Origin: Planctomycetota bacterium
Lineage (GTDB): Bacteria > Planctomycetota > UBA1135
Reading direction: 5' to 3'
DNA: 64,000 nucleotides
Assembly (NCBI GenBank): GCA_002705055.1
Contig: PAHY01000006.1
Location: 1 to 64,000, forward strand
Shown: in pieces, positions 24,930-35,400 of the stretch
How the letters are laid out: each line of letters opens with the position of its first letter
How positions within the stretch are numbered: the stretch's first letter is position 1
Translations under genes and position numbers: made by a program
Notes under the pieces: model-generated
Databases searched by the model: none
What the model was told of the DNA's origin: nothing
What the model saw: the letters and a program-made list of their open reading frames with translations, nothing else

Positions 24930-25883
24930 CTAGAACAGCCGAATCTTGGCGGCTTCGATCAGCGAGTTGCGGAGCGAAGTCATCTCCTGGAAGTTCGGCT
25001 CGGCGCTGAGGATCTCGTCGATCAGCGCGTCGCGGACTTCGGCCAGCGAGGTCTCGGTCCGGGAGATCAGCTCCACCACGTGGAATCCCGCACCGGACTC
25101 GACCACCGGCGACAGCTCGCCGGGCTGCAGGCGATCCAGGACGCCCCGGAAGGCCGGGCCATAGAGCCGCCCGTTGTAGTTCTCGATCTTGCCGCCGCGA
25201 TCCTTGGTGACACGGTCGTGCGACAGTTCGGCGGCGACGGTGGCGAAGTCGGCGCCGCTGATCAGCTGTTCGCGCGCCCGCTCCGCCTGGCTTCGCGCCG
25301 TGGCGCGCAGCTGCTCCATGTCGATCGTGCTGGGGTCAGCGCCCTCGCGGACCGCTTCCGCGCGCAGGATGTTGGGCATCGCCACGATGTGCCGGATCTC
25401 CATCCGCACCCCGCCGAGGCCGTGCTTGCGCTCGAACAGCTGCTGAATCTTCTCGTCGGTGGCGACGCGCGTCTTCAGCACCAGGCCGGAGAGGCGCAGT
25501 TCGGTGCGAATCTCGGCTTCGATGCTGTTGCGGAACAGGCCGTAGTCCTGGCCGTTGCGCTCGAGGTTGGCGAGGAAAGTCTGCTCGTCCTGGCCGCGCC
25601 GCATGCCTTCTTCGCGCTCGTTGGCGATGCGCACCACTTCGGCCTCGTCGACGACCACGCCGTACCGGGCGGCCTCGCGCTCGACCAGCAGATCGCCGAC
25701 CATCTCGCGCACCCCGCGCTTGCCGAAGCGCTGGTAGAGATACTCGAGATAGTCCTGCATGGCGATGTCTTCGCCATTGACCTGGGCGACGACGCCCTGC
25801 GGCAGAGGCTCCACGGGCTCGCCCTGGGCGGCGAGACGAGGCGTGGCGAGGAGGAATGCAAGCAGGAAGAGGGGACGCAGCAT
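24930..25883 (-). CDS. Periplasmic parvulin-type peptidyl-prolyl isomerase (SurA/PpiC-like)
   Basis: The 317-residue protein has a signal peptide (residues 1-19, cut after RLAA). An N-terminal SurA-like chaperone segment (VVAQVNGEDIAMQDYLEYL, then DLLVEREAARYGVVVDEAEV) precedes one parvulin rotamase domain at about 160-280, recognised from IRHIVAMP, ISGADFATVAAELSHD, KDRGGKIENY and GAGFHVVELISR. It likely folds or escorts outer-membrane proteins in the periplasm. It has one parvulin domain where SurA has two. The -10-like TTATCT (25924-25919) is 35 bases upstream of the ATG. Divergent from the phosphoesterase gene. Confidence 0.85.
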   Translation of the reverse strand: MLRPLFLLAFLLATPRLAAQGEPVEPLPQGVVAQVNGEDIAMQDYLEYLYQRFGKRGVREMVGDLLVEREAARYGVVVDEAEVVRIANEREEGMRRGQDEQTFLANLERNGQDYGLFRNSIEAEIRTELRLSGLVLKTRVATDEKIQQLFERKHGLGGVRMEIRHIVAMPNILRAEAVREGADPSTIDMEQLRATARSQAERAREQLISGADFATVAAELSHDRVTKDRGGKIENYNGRLYGPAFRGVLDRLQPGELSPVVESGAGFHVVELISRTETSLAEVRDALIDEILSAEPNFQEMTSLRNSLIEAAKIRLF

Positions 25884-26026
25884 GGTCGAAGGGCGGAATC
25901 TTCAGCCGCCGCACCCCAAGATAAGTCAGCGAGGAGAGCTACGGAAGCCACCCGGCGGTGGTTGCGGTCCCGGGCCGGCGTCCCGACAATGGCCGGTCCG
26001 GCTCGGCCGAGCCGGGCCTGCGGGGC

Positions 26027-26794
26027 ATGATCGCATTCATCTCGGATCTGCATTCCAACCTAGAGGCGCTCGAGGCCGTTTGCGCGGATCTCGACGCGCT
26101 GGGGATCCAAGACGTGGTCTGCCTCGGCGACGTGATCGGCTACGGCGCCTCGCCGCGCGAGGTCTGCGAGATCGCGATGAAGCGCTGCGCGATCACGCTG
26201 CAGGGCAACCACGATGCCGCGCTGCTCGACGACCGCGATGCGCGCGGCTTCCACGAGCGCGCCCTCCAGGCGATTGACTGGACCCGTCGGGCCCTCGACC
26301 CTGAGCTCGAAGCTCACTGGGCGATCTGGGACTGGCTGGGCGAGCTGCGCCCGGAGATGGAACTCGAGCCGGCCGGGATGGAGCCCGTGCACATCGTGCA
26401 TGCCAGCCCCTGCGAGCCGCTCGCCGAGTACCTCATGCCCAATCTGCCGGGCGACCACAAGCGGGTGAAGGCCAACTTCGAGAAGGCGCTCCATCGGCTG
26501 ACCTTCTACGGCCACACGCATCACCCGGGCTGGTTCGCGGAGGGCGACGCCTTCCAGCGCGCCGAAGGCCACGACGCCGTGCTCGAGCTCGAGCCCGACC
26601 GTCGCTACCTGATCAACGTCGGGTCGGTGGGGCAGCCGCGCGACTCCGACAAGCGCCTGGCTTACGCGCTGTTCGATGGCAAGAGCGTCCGCTGGCGTCG
26701 ACTCGACTACGACGTCGAGACGGCCAGCGCCAAGATCGCCGCCATCCCCGAGCTGCCCGAGACGCTGAGCAGCCGACTTCTGGTCGGCAAGTAA
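26027..26794 (+). CDS. Metallophosphoesterase (calcineurin-like, YfcE/ApaH-like)
   Basis: The 255-residue protein has all five metallophosphoesterase blocks: FISDLHSN (residues 4-11), GDVIGYG, GNHDAAL, VHIVHASP and GHTHHPG, giving a two-metal active site. NVGSVGQPRD near the end is common to the stand-alone phosphodiesterase/diadenosine tetraphosphatase-like group. It lacks a signal peptide and is cytoplasmic. ATG 26027 is chosen because the upstream in-frame codons from 25958 encode a low-complexity Pro/Gly/Arg stretch and the fold starts at MIAFISDLHSN. It is four bases ahead of yidC. The substrate is unknown. Confidence 0.85.
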   Translation: MIAFISDLHSNLEALEAVCADLDALGIQDVVCLGDVIGYGASPREVCEIAMKRCAITLQGNHDAALLDDRDARGFHERALQAIDWTRRALDPELEAHWAIWDWLGELRPEMELEPAGMEPVHIVHASPCEPLAEYLMPNLPGDHKRVKANFEKALHRLTFYGHTHHPGWFAEGDAFQRAEGHDAVLELEPDRRYLINVGSVGQPRDSDKRLAYALFDGKSVRWRRLDYDVETASAKIAAIPELPETLSSRLLVGK

Positions 26795-26797
26795 TCC

Positions 26798-28810
26798 ATG
26801 AATCTTCGTACGCTGCTGACGCTCGGACTCTGGGCGATCATCGCCTGGCTTCTGTTCCGCGCCTGCTCCCCCAAGCAGGAGAACCCGAACGAGGTCAACA
26901 CCGACTACCGCCCCGAGGTCTTCACCGAGGCCGGCGAAGCGGCTCAGGTTGTGTCCCTCGACAACGGTCTGATTCACTCGGAGTGGACCACCGAAGGGGC
27001 GGGCTGCCTGGAGGTGCGCCTCAAGGAGTTCACGACCAGCAAGGTCACCGACCACATCCCGACCGCCGACGAGCAGCTGACCGTCTTCAAGGCGCAGCGC
27101 GCGATGCCTCCGGGCGGCAATGCGCCCGACTCGCCGCTCTACTACCGCAAGCGTCTGGGGCTGCGCATGATCGAGGCCGAGGGCCAGCTGGGCTCCAGCC
27201 TCGACGCGGCGAATTGGGAGCTCGAGCAGAGCGACGCCCAGACCCTGCAGTTTTCGACCACGGCAGCGAACGGCGTGCGCTTCGTCAAGCGCGTGCACCT
27301 GCCGGAGGGCGCGTACCACTTCGACGTCGACATCTTCGCGGAAGCCACCACGGATCAGCTGACTGGGCGGGATCTGTCGATGCGCCTGGGTACGGGCGGT
27401 GGCATGGTCCGCGAGCCGGACAGCTTCTATCCCAACCCCTATGTCGCGGTGGGCGTGATGCAAAGCGGGGTGGTCGATGACTTCGAGCAGTACTTCCCGC
27501 GCGGCGATCTCCCGGGCAACCTGCGTCGCGACGCCGTCGCCCGCTGGCGATCGGACCTCGGCTACGTGGTGGAAGGTTCCAAGTACTTCCTCTCCGCCCT
27601 GCGTCCGCTGGGGGGCACCTTCCGGGGCGCGGTCGCCGAGATCCTCTACGACGACGGCGCGCGCGAGGCCGACATCCTCAGCGGCCTGGATGAAGAGCAG
27701 GCGGCGCTCTATCGCCGCGTCGGCAGCGCCGAGCAGGCGCTCGCCAACGAGCTGGGCGAGCGCCCCACGGATACCGCGCTGGCCGAGCGCCTCGAGCTCG
27801 CGCAGACCGACGTCCAGCGCATCCGCAACGATCTGGCCATGCGCGTGCAGCAGGTCAGCCTGAACAACGGCGTGTGGTATCGCGGTCCGTACTGGAAGCG
27901 CGCCTCGGTGGCCGGCGACTTCCTGATGCACATCTCGCGCCCGGGCGATCCGGCGGCGCAGGCCTCCTTCCAGTGGTACGTCGGCCCCAAGGACAACAGC
28001 ATCCTGGGCAACTACGGCACGCTGGCCGGCATCCCGGACGCGGCCGACTACGGCAGCAGCTTCTTCTACAAGATGTTCCTGACCAGCTGGGTCGCGCCGG
28101 CGATTATGGCGATGCTCAACCTGTTCCATTCGCTGGTCGGGAACTGGGGCGTGGCCATCATCCTGCTGACGGTCCTGGTGCGCAGTCTGCTGATGCCGCT
28201 CAACCGGCGTTCGCAGCTGAAGATGCAGGAGTACCAGCAGAAGATGCAGAAGGTGAAGCCGCTGCTCGACAAGATCAACAAGCGCTTCAAGGACGACCCG
28301 CGCAAGAAGCAGGAAGAGACCATGAAGCTCTATCGCGAGCACAAGGTCACGCCGCCGCTCGGCGGCTGCCTGCCGATTTTCCTGCAGATGCCGATCTTCA
28401 TCGGCCTGTTCGCCGCGCTGCGTTCGGCGACCGACCTACGTCAGCAGCCCTTCACCGGCTGGATCGAAGACCTCTCGCGGCCCGACGCGCTGATCGACTT
28501 CGGGGCACCGGTCGCGGGCTTCTTCCCGTTCAGCGCGGTGACCAGCTTCAACCTCCTGCCGATCATCATGGTGGTGCTGTGGATCGCGCACCAGAAGTCG
28601 ATGCCGAAGCCGGCCGACCCCAACGCGGCCCAGATGCAGAAGATCATGACCTTCATGCCGATCCTGTTCGGCGTGATGCTCTACAACTACGCGGCGGGTC
28701 TGTCGCTGTACATGATCACCTCCTCGCTGATCGGCATCATCGAGGCGAAGTACATCAAGAAGAAGTGGCCGGTCGGCGGCACTCCGCCCAGTGATGCGGT
28801 CACGGGCTAA
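26798..28810 (+). CDS. yidC: Membrane protein insertase YidC
   Basis: YidC inserts proteins into the inner membrane alone or with SecYEG. The 670-residue protein has the Gram-negative layout: first membrane segment at residues 6-24, a long periplasmic domain to about 410, then the conserved Oxa1 core with five segments (WVAPAIMAMLNLFHSLVG, GVAIILLTVLVRSLLMPL, PPLGGCLPIFLQMPIFIGLF, and so on). The hydrophilic hairpin QEYQQKMQKVKPLLDKINKR lies between segments 2 and 3. The conserved groove arginine is in VRSLLMP. The usual rnpA/rpmH neighbours are absent; mnmE follows after 24 bases, as in the widespread yidC-mnmE order. Confidence 0.95.
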   Translation: MNLRTLLTLGLWAIIAWLLFRACSPKQENPNEVNTDYRPEVFTEAGEAAQVVSLDNGLIHSEWTTEGAGCLEVRLKEFTTSKVTDHIPTADEQLTVFKAQRAMPPGGNAPDSPLYYRKRLGLRMIEAEGQLGSSLDAANWELEQSDAQTLQFSTTAANGVRFVKRVHLPEGAYHFDVDIFAEATTDQLTGRDLSMRLGTGGGMVREPDSFYPNPYVAVGVMQSGVVDDFEQYFPRGDLPGNLRRDAVARWRSDLGYVVEGSKYFLSALRPLGGTFRGAVAEILYDDGAREADILSGLDEEQAALYRRVGSAEQALANELGERPTDTALAERLELAQTDVQRIRNDLAMRVQQVSLNNGVWYRGPYWKRASVAGDFLMHISRPGDPAAQASFQWYVGPKDNSILGNYGTLAGIPDAADYGSSFFYKMFLTSWVAPAIMAMLNLFHSLVGNWGVAIILLTVLVRSLLMPLNRRSQLKMQEYQQKMQKVKPLLDKINKRFKDDPRKKQEETMKLYREHKVTPPLGGCLPIFLQMPIFIGLFAALRSATDLRQQPFTGWIEDLSRPDALIDFGAPVAGFFPFSAVTSFNLLPIIMVVLWIAHQKSMPKPADPNAAQMQKIMTFMPILFGVMLYNYAAGLSLYMITSSLIGIIEAKYIKKKWPVGGTPPSDAVTG

Positions 28811-28834
28811 GGCCGCGCTTCCCACGCGACGGTC

Positions 28835-30220
28835 ATGAGCGGCGGGCGTCGTTCCGCCATCGTGGCGCTCGCGACGCCGCCGCGCCCGGCGGAACGGGCG
28901 ATCCTGCGTCTTTCCGGGCCGGATCTCGCGGCGACGCTGGCGCAGGACGGCCTGCCCGCCGGGCTCGCGTCGGCCTGGGCAGCCACGGCGGGGCAGCGCG
29001 GCGTGCAGGCCTGGGAATGGAGCTGGCTGCCGGGGATTCTGATCCCGGTCGAGCTGTGGTGCTTTCCGGGGCCGCAGTCCGCGACCGGCGAAGATGTGCT
29101 GGAGTTCCACCTGCCCGGTTCATTGCCGGTCGTGCGGGCTCTGGAGGCGGCGCTGCTTCAGGCTTCCGGCCTCGACCCCGCCGAAGCGGGCGAGTTCACC
29201 CGTCGGGCTTTTCTGAACGGGGTGCTGGATCTGACCCAGGCCGAGGCCGTGCAAGCCCTGGTGCAAGCCCAGGACACCGCTGAGGTCGAAGCCGCCGCCG
29301 CGCTGCTCGGTGGGGCGCTCGGCGCGGATCTGCAGCAGACCCGCGATGCTCTCGCGGAAGCCATGGTGCAGATCGAGGCCGGCCTCGATTTTGAAGAGGG
29401 CGACTCGCAGGATCTGCGGCCGGGCGAGATCGCTTCCAGTCTGGATCGCGCGCGGGCCGCGCTGGCTCGCGGTCGCGCCGAGTCCGAGGCGCGCCGGGTG
29501 CGGCATGAAGGACGCTTTCGGATCGGGCTGGTGGGCGCACCCAACGCGGGCAAGACGGCGCTGTTCCGGCGCCTGACCGGTGTCGAGGCGCTGGTCGCGG
29601 ACGAGAAGGGGACGACCCGCGATCGCCTGGAAGCAGCGTGGCCGGACGAGCGCGCGCTGGATCGCTGGATGCTCGCCGATGGCCCGGGCCGCGCCGCGGA
29701 CGCGAGCGATGCGCGCGATCATGCGGCGCAAGCCCGCGCCCGCCAGGCTGACCACTTCGACTTCGTGGTGTACGTGGTCGACGGCTCCGATCCCCGGGCG
29801 CAGCTGCCCGAAGCGATCGCGGCCACGCCGGGCCTGACGGTGTTCAGTAAGGCGGATCGGCCGCGCGCCGTCGAACAGCGGGTCCTCGAGCAGGCGCAGC
29901 AGCGCGGTGCGGTGCTCTGGCTATCGAGCGAAGCGGGGACCGGTCTGGAGCCGCTGGCGGAAGCGGTCGGGGCGGCGGAACGCGCCCGTCATCAGCAGCG
30001 CGGGGCCTCGGCGCGGGCCAGCGTGCGGCATCAGGAGGCACTGCGCCGCGCCGCGGAATCGGTCGAAGCAGCAGCCGCTCTGGACGAAGTCGGGGGCCAC
30101 CAGGACCTCGTCGCGGAAGAGCTCCGCGCCGCCTTGCGGGCGCTCGCGGAACTGGTCGGCGAGTTCACTCCTGAGGACCTACTTGATCAGCTGTTCTCAA
30201 GTTTCTGCGTCGGCAAGTAG
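28835..30220 (+). CDS. mnmE: tRNA modification GTPase MnmE with an atypical G domain
   Basis: MnmE, with MnmG, modifies U34 of certain tRNAs. The 461-residue protein has the tetrahydrofolate-binding N-domain ([20 protein letters not shown]), helical domain, inserted G domain and the invariant C-terminus ending FCVGK with the functional cysteine. In the G domain, G1 GAPNAGKT (about 233-240) and the G2-region KGTTRD are normal, but G3 is DGPG instead of DTAG, the residue aligned to the catalytic Glu of the E. coli enzyme is not Glu, and G4 is SKAD rather than NKxD. GTP hydrolysis may therefore be altered. It lies 24 bases after yidC. No mnmG is present in the window. Confidence 0.92.
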   Translation: MSGGRRSAIVALATPPRPAERAILRLSGPDLAATLAQDGLPAGLASAWAATAGQRGVQAWEWSWLPGILIPVELWCFPGPQSATGEDVLEFHLPGSLPVVRALEAALLQASGLDPAEAGEFTRRAFLNGVLDLTQAEAVQALVQAQDTAEVEAAAALLGGALGADLQQTRDALAEAMVQIEAGLDFEEGDSQDLRPGEIASSLDRARAALARGRAESEARRVRHEGRFRIGLVGAPNAGKTALFRRLTGVEALVADEKGTTRDRLEAAWPDERALDRWMLADGPGRAADASDARDHAAQARARQADHFDFVVYVVDGSDPRAQLPEAIAATPGLTVFSKADRPRAVEQRVLEQAQQRGAVLWLSSEAGTGLEPLAEAVGAAERARHQQRGASARASVRHQEALRRAAESVEAAAALDEVGGHQDLVAEELRAALRALAELVGEFTPEDLLDQLFSSFCVGK

Positions 30221-30243
30221 AGTGCAGAACGAGGGTTGGAATC

Positions 30244-30261
30244 ACCACGAGGGCTTGTGGT
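30244..30261 (+). promoter_or_regulatory. Inverted repeat upstream of nrdR, candidate operator
   Basis: ACCACGAGGGCTTGTGGT is an 18-base imperfect palindrome (ACCAC/GTGGT arms) 42 bases before the nrdR start. A second CACCACAAC half-like sequence starts at 30285, 42 bases (four helical turns) from the first CACCAC. Paired sites at whole-turn spacing are typical of NrdR boxes, but the bases do not match the known NrdR box closely. Confidence 0.3.
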
Positions 30262-30303
30262 AGAAAGAAGGCCGTACCGGGGCACACCACAACCCCTAGG
30301 AAT

Positions 30304-30789
30304 TTGCGCTGTCCCTACTGCAAGGCCGATAACGGCCGCGTCATTGACTCCCGCTCCTCGGCCGACGGATTCTCGATCCGCCGTCGCCGGGAGTGCCTGG
30401 ATTGCGGGCGTCGCTTCACGACTTACGAGCGCATGGAAGAGACGCCGCTGCGCGTCGTGAAGAAGGACGGCTCGCGCGTTCCGTTCGACCGCAGCCAGAT
30501 CCTGAAGGGCCTGCTCAAGGCCTGCGAGAAGCGCCCCGTCTCGCTTGAGGACCTCGAACAGATCACGACGCGCATCGAGCGCGCGCTGACCGAGATGTTC
30601 GATCGCGAAGTGGGTTCGAAGTACATCGGGCAGCTGGTGATGGACGAGCTCAAGGGGCTCGATCAAGTGGCTTACGTGCGATTCGCTTCGGTCTATCGCG
30701 AGTTCAAAGACGTCGAGCAGTTCGTCGAAGAGCTGCGTCCATTCCTGGAGGGGACCGCGCATGGCACGCCTGGTCAGCCGCGTTCGTAA
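30304..30789 (+). CDS. nrdR: Ribonucleotide reductase regulator NrdR
   Basis: NrdR is the ATP/dATP-sensing repressor of ribonucleotide reductase genes. The 161-residue protein has an N-terminal zinc ribbon (CPYC at residues 3-6, CLDC at about 32-35) with [19 protein letters not shown] between, then an ATP-cone domain starting [17 protein letters not shown]. The start codon is TTG, required to keep the MRCPYC N-terminus. The C-terminal tail beyond [11 protein letters not shown] is slightly extended and overlaps the next gene by 29 bases, so the two are co-translated. An inverted repeat upstream may be its own operator. No ribonucleotide reductase gene is in the window apart from the odd homologue downstream. 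Confidence 0.95.
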   Translation: MRCPYCKADNGRVIDSRSSADGFSIRRRRECLDCGRRFTTYERMEETPLRVVKKDGSRVPFDRSQILKGLLKACEKRPVSLEDLEQITTRIERALTEMFDREVGSKYIGQLVMDELKGLDQVAYVRFASVYREFKDVEQFVEELRPFLEGTAHGTPGQPRS

Positions 30790-32425
30790 GCGCGACGGCA
30801 CCGAAGAGTCCTTCGACGGGCCGCGGCTCGCGGATTCTCTGCGCGCAGCGGTCGACGATGCCCTGCCGGATGACGGCTGGGCAGAGCAGCTCGTCGAGAC
30901 CATTCGCGTGGCCTTGGGGCCGCGTGAACAGGCCGTGGAAACGGCCGAGATCGCGCGCGTGGTCGTGCGCACTCTGCGCGAGTGCGGCCAGGTCGAAGCG
31001 GCGCGTGCTTATCGCGGCTTCCGGCGCGCGGTCGAGCGCGCGGTCGCCAAGCTGCGGGTGCACACGCGGCAGGGCCGCGATTCGCGCACGGCACCCTGGG
31101 ACCGCGCGCGTCTCGCGCATTCGCTGCTGCTCGCGCGCCACCTCGAGAACTCGACCGCGCGCCGCGTCGCAGCTCTGGTCGAGCGTCGTCTGGTGATGGC
31201 CGACCTGGGCCATGTCACCGGCCGACTGGTCGCGGCGATGGCCGACAACGAGTGCCGCTCGCTGGGGCTGCGCTCCGATCCGCTCAGTTCGGAAGCGGTC
31301 GGCATCGATCGCAGTGAACTGCGCGCCTGGCTCGGGGGCGATTGCCTGCCCAGCGTGCTGGGTTCGCCGCGGGTCGGGCCCGAGGGGCAGGACCCGCGCC
31401 CGGCGCTGGGCGAGGAGCTGCTCGCGCGCTTCGCGCTCGAGGAAGTGCTGTCCGGCCCTCAGTCGGAAGCGATGGCCCTGGGCATGTTCGCGCTGCCTGG
31501 CCTGGGCGACTGGCTGCGCCCGGCACGCGTGCTGCTGCGCCGTGATCCGGACGAAGCCGAAATGGAGTTCTGGGATCGCGTCCGCGCCGAGCAGAACACC
31601 GCGCGGGAACTGCAGGTCTTCATTCCGCACAGCGCCGACTGGCAGGACGCCACCGTCGACGCTCCGCGCTGGCTGGCGGCGCCCAATCGGCGGCTGCGGC
31701 TGGCGACCACGCACGGCGAACTCGCGGCCGCCTGGTCGCGCGCCGGGCACTGGGTGCAGCTGCCGGCGGCGAGCTTCGCAGCCGCCTCCGATGAGCTGCG
31801 TCAGGAGCTCGCCGACGCAGGCACCGTGGTGCTGTCCTGGTCGCCGCCGCGCCGCCTTCCGCCGGTCGCGGTGCGTCAGCGCGAGATCGTGCAGGGCTGC
31901 GCCGTGGTCAACCTTGCCCGAGCCGCGCTGGAAGCGGGCTCAGCAGACGGTCCGGCCTTCCGCGAAGAGCTGGAAGAAGCGATCGACCTCGCCTGTCGCT
32001 CGCTGCAGTCGCTGGCGCGCCGCGCCGGCGCCGAAGAGCACGCCCGGGTGGTGCTGCTGCCGGGCGGGCTGCCCACCGCACTGCGCACGCTGTTCCCCAG
32101 CGAGCAGCTGGCCGGCGATCAGGTGCGCCGCACCGTGCTCGGCATCCGCACGCTGTTCGAACGACGCGCCCATGAGGTCGGACTTCGCCTGGTGCACACC
32201 GCGCCACCGCATCCCGGCCCGACGGGCATGCGCCTCGCCGAACTCGACGGGCTGCCGCCGGAGCGCGCCTACGCCAGCGACTGGAGCCAGCGCAGCGCCG
32301 ATGGCCTACCGGCGCTGAGCGCCTTTGATACCGCACCCTGGCTGGAATTCCCGGCCGCCGCCGCGTTGCAGGAGCCCACCTGGCAGCGCTTCGTCCCGAA
32401 TCCCTCGGATCTCGCCGGCTCCTAG
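30761..32425 (+). CDS. ATP-cone protein with a degenerate NrdD-like barrel
   Basis: The 554-residue protein starts with an ATP-cone ([20 protein letters not shown], residues 6-25, to about 95) and a second, degenerate cone-like segment (about 110-175). Residues of about 365-540 align by eye with class III ribonucleotide reductase Nrd[15 protein letters not shown] matches the VxNLPRxxxxA segment, [20 protein letters not shown] the following helix, then [24 protein letters not shown] matches the ETGxxFxLxxTP...RxxxxD segment. It stops before the region that in NrdD carries the zinc CxxC pairs and the RVxGY glycyl-radical loop, so it cannot be a normal reductase. The 29-base overlap with nrdR points to a regulatory or nucleotide-sensing partner. 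Function unknown; the homology needs a profile search. Confidence 0.65.
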   Translation: MARLVSRVRKRDGTEESFDGPRLADSLRAAVDDALPDDGWAEQLVETIRVALGPREQAVETAEIARVVVRTLRECGQVEAARAYRGFRRAVERAVAKLRVHTRQGRDSRTAPWDRARLAHSLLLARHLENSTARRVAALVERRLVMADLGHVTGRLVAAMADNECRSLGLRSDPLSSEAVGIDRSELRAWLGGDCLPSVLGSPRVGPEGQDPRPALGEELLARFALEEVLSGPQSEAMALGMFALPGLGDWLRPARVLLRRDPDEAEMEFWDRVRAEQNTARELQVFIPHSADWQDATVDAPRWLAAPNRRLRLATTHGELAAAWSRAGHWVQLPAASFAAASDELRQELADAGTVVLSWSPPRRLPPVAVRQREIVQGCAVVNLARAALEAGSADGPAFREELEEAIDLACRSLQSLARRAGAEEHARVVLLPGGLPTALRTLFPSEQLAGDQVRRTVLGIRTLFERRAHEVGLRLVHTAPPHPGPTGMRLAELDGLPPERAYASDWSQRSADGLPALSAFDTAPWLEFPAAAALQEPTWQRFVPNPSDLAGS

Positions 32426-32439
32426 GCCGGAACTCCCTG

Positions 32440-35400
32440 ATGTACCTCAAACGGATCGAACTGGAAGGCTTCAAGTCCTTCGCTGAGCGCACGGTGGTTC
32501 CCGTGCAACGTGGCCTGACGGGAATCGTTGGCCCGAACGGCTGCGGGAAATCGAACGTCGTCGACGCGCTGCTGTGGGTGCTGGGCGAGCGTTCGGCCAA
32601 GGCGCTGCGCGCCGACGCGATGGAGGACGTGATCTTCAAGGGCGCCGAAGGCCGCGGCGGAGCGCCCTACGCGATGGTCGAGATCGTGCTCGGCGACGAC
32701 CAGGGGCAGGTCGTCGAAGTGGGCGGCGAGGTCTCGGTGGGGCGGCGTCTGTTCCGCACCGGCGAGTCGGAGTTCCTGCTGAACGGTCGCAAGGTGCGCC
32801 GCAAGGATGTGCGCGAGCTGCTGATGGACACCGGCCTGGGTGTGCGCGGCTACATGGTGCTGGCCCAGGGCAAGATCGATGCCGTGCTCGCGGCCAACCC
32901 GGCGGAGCGACGCAGCGTCTTCGAAGAAGCCGCTGGCATTTCGCGCTACAAGGAGCGCAAGAAGGAGACCGAGCGCAAGCTCAGCAACGTTGGCCAGGAT
33001 CTCGAGCGGGTCGATGATGTGCTCGACGAAGTCCAGCGCGCGGTTCGATCGCTGCGCTACCAGGCGGGCAAGGCCAAGCGCTTCCTGGAGATGCGCGACC
33101 GTTACCGCGAACTGCGCGTCCGCGTGGGCCTCGCCGAGCAGTCCGCCTTCGCGGAAGAAGAAGCGCAGCTGCGCAGCGAGGCCGAAGCCCTGGCTGCGAT
33201 GCTGGACTCGCTGCGCGAGGATCGCGCCAGCGCGGAACAACGCCTCGAGTCGCTCGCGCAGGAAGAAGAGACCCTGCGCGCGCGCCACGACGCTCTGCGC
33301 GCCGAGTCTTCCGAGAACAAGGAGCGCGTGGCCGGTCTGGAAGAGCGCGTTCACGGGCTCGAGACCCGCGCGACCGAATCGGATCAGCGCCGCGAGCGTG
33401 ATGCGCTGCGTCTGGACGAGCTGGTTCATACCGGCGAAGAGCGCGCCGCCGACGAGCAGGGGCTGGTCGAGGAGCACGCCCGGCTGCTGGAGGCCCGCGT
33501 CGCAGCGGAGGCCACCCTGGCCGAAGCGCAGCAGGTGTTTGAGGCAGCGCGCGAACGGGCGCGCGCCATCCGCGAGCGCATGGAGAGCATGCGCAAAGGT
33601 GTCCTGGACGCGCTGGCGGAGCGGACCCGCTTCCACAACGAGCTGGCGCAGGCCACGCGCGCGCGTTCCGAGGCCGAGGGCGGCTCGAAGGCGCGTGAGC
33701 GCCGTCTGGCAGAGCTTCTCGAAGATGCCAAGCAGCTCGACTGGGATCACCAGGCCGCCGAGCAGAAGGCGCAGCTCGCCCGTCAGGAGGTGGTCTCCAT
33801 GGAGGGACGTGTCCTGGAGCTGGTCGAAGAGCAGGAGCATCTGCGCGGCGAGGCCAAGGGCCACGCCGAAGCGGCGGGGGAGGCTCGCCGCCGTGCCGCG
33901 GCGGCGCAGGCGCGCCTGGAAGCGCTGGCCGAAGTGGATGGCGACGGGCAGGGTCTGCCGCAGCAGGTGCGAGAGGCGCTCGACAGCGGGCTGCAGGGCG
34001 TGCGCGGTCTGCTGCTCGAAGAGATCGCGATCCCCTCACCCTGGGACCGACTGCTCGAGGACATGCTGGGGCGCCTGCAGCACGCGCTGTGGACCGAGGA
34101 TCGCGGCACAGCAGCGCAGCTGGATCAGGCCGCCTTTGACCTGTTCTTCCCGGTCGACGACGGTGCGGCGCAGCTTGCGCCGATTGCCGGCGCGACTCCG
34201 CTGCGCGCGCGTCTGGCCGGCGATGATGCACGACTCGACGCGCTGTGCGCGCGGCTCGGGGCGGTGTACACCGTCGAGACCGCGGCCGAAGCGCGGCAGC
34301 TGGCGGAGCAGCACCCGCGGGCGCTGTTCCTGTCCGCCGACGGCGAGCTGCACGGCGGCAGCTTCGCCCGCACCGGCATGCTGGCCGACGGCTCGGCGGG
34401 CATGCTGGCGCGGCGCAACGCGCGCGAGGAGGCATCGCGGCTGCTCGAGATCTCGGAGGGCGACTATCGTCGCGCTGCAGCGCGCGAAGAGGAGCTGAAC
34501 GCCCGGCTCGCCGAGCTGGCGACTACCCTCGCCGAGGCCGAGGCTACGCAGCGCGAGGCGCTGTCCGACCGCGAGCGCGCCGAGGCGCGCCTGCAGGAAT
34601 CGCTGGATCGCCGGCGGCGCTCCCAGGAGGAAGTCACCGCGCTCGAACGCGAACTGGCCACTCTGGAGGAGGCGGTGCGCGAGGCCACCGAAGCGGAAGA
34701 GGCTGCGACCCGGCAGCGGGATGAGGCCGAAGAGCGTCGCGTGCAGCTCAACGCCGAGCTGGAAGAGGCGCAGGAGGTCGAGCAGCGCGAGACGGCCGAC
34801 TTCGATCAGGCCAGCCAGCGCCTGCAGGAGGCCCGCATCGAGGCCAACCGCGTGCGCCAAGGGGTCGAGCACCTTGAGTCGCGTCTCGGCGAGAACCGCA
34901 AGCGCGGCGCGCGCGAGACCGAAGAGGTCAGCAAGCTGCGCGCCGAGCTCGAGGAGCTCGCCCGTCGCGCCGACGAGCTGCGCGCCGAGGCCGATCTAGC
35001 CCGAGCCGAGCGCAGCACGCTGCTGGAGAAGCAGGCCGAGCTCACGGAGCGGGTCAGCGAGGCGGCGGCTCAGCTCGCGCGCGCTTCGGAAGCGGTCAGC
35101 ACGGAGCGGGCCTCGCGGAGCGGGGAGACCGAGCGCCTCGATGCGCTGATGGAGAAGCGTCAGACCCTGGCGCTCGAGGTCCAGCGCGCCCAGATGGCGG
35201 CGCAGTCGCTGGTCCAGGGCCTGCTCGAGGAGTTTGGCCAGGGCATCGATGAACTCGCGCAGAGCCTCGGCGTGGATCCGCGCGCACCGCTGCGCGACGG
35301 CGAGCCGCCGGCGGAGGGCGAGGAGGCGAAGCTCCTCGAGCTGGCTCCGCTGCAGGAGGAGCTCGCGGACCTCAAGCGCAAGATCGACGCGATTGGCGCG

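Noticed and set aside
30761-32425. A working class III ribonucleotide reductase
   Set aside because: The glycyl-radical RVxGY loop and the C-terminal zinc cysteines are absent, and the protein is shorter than NrdD.
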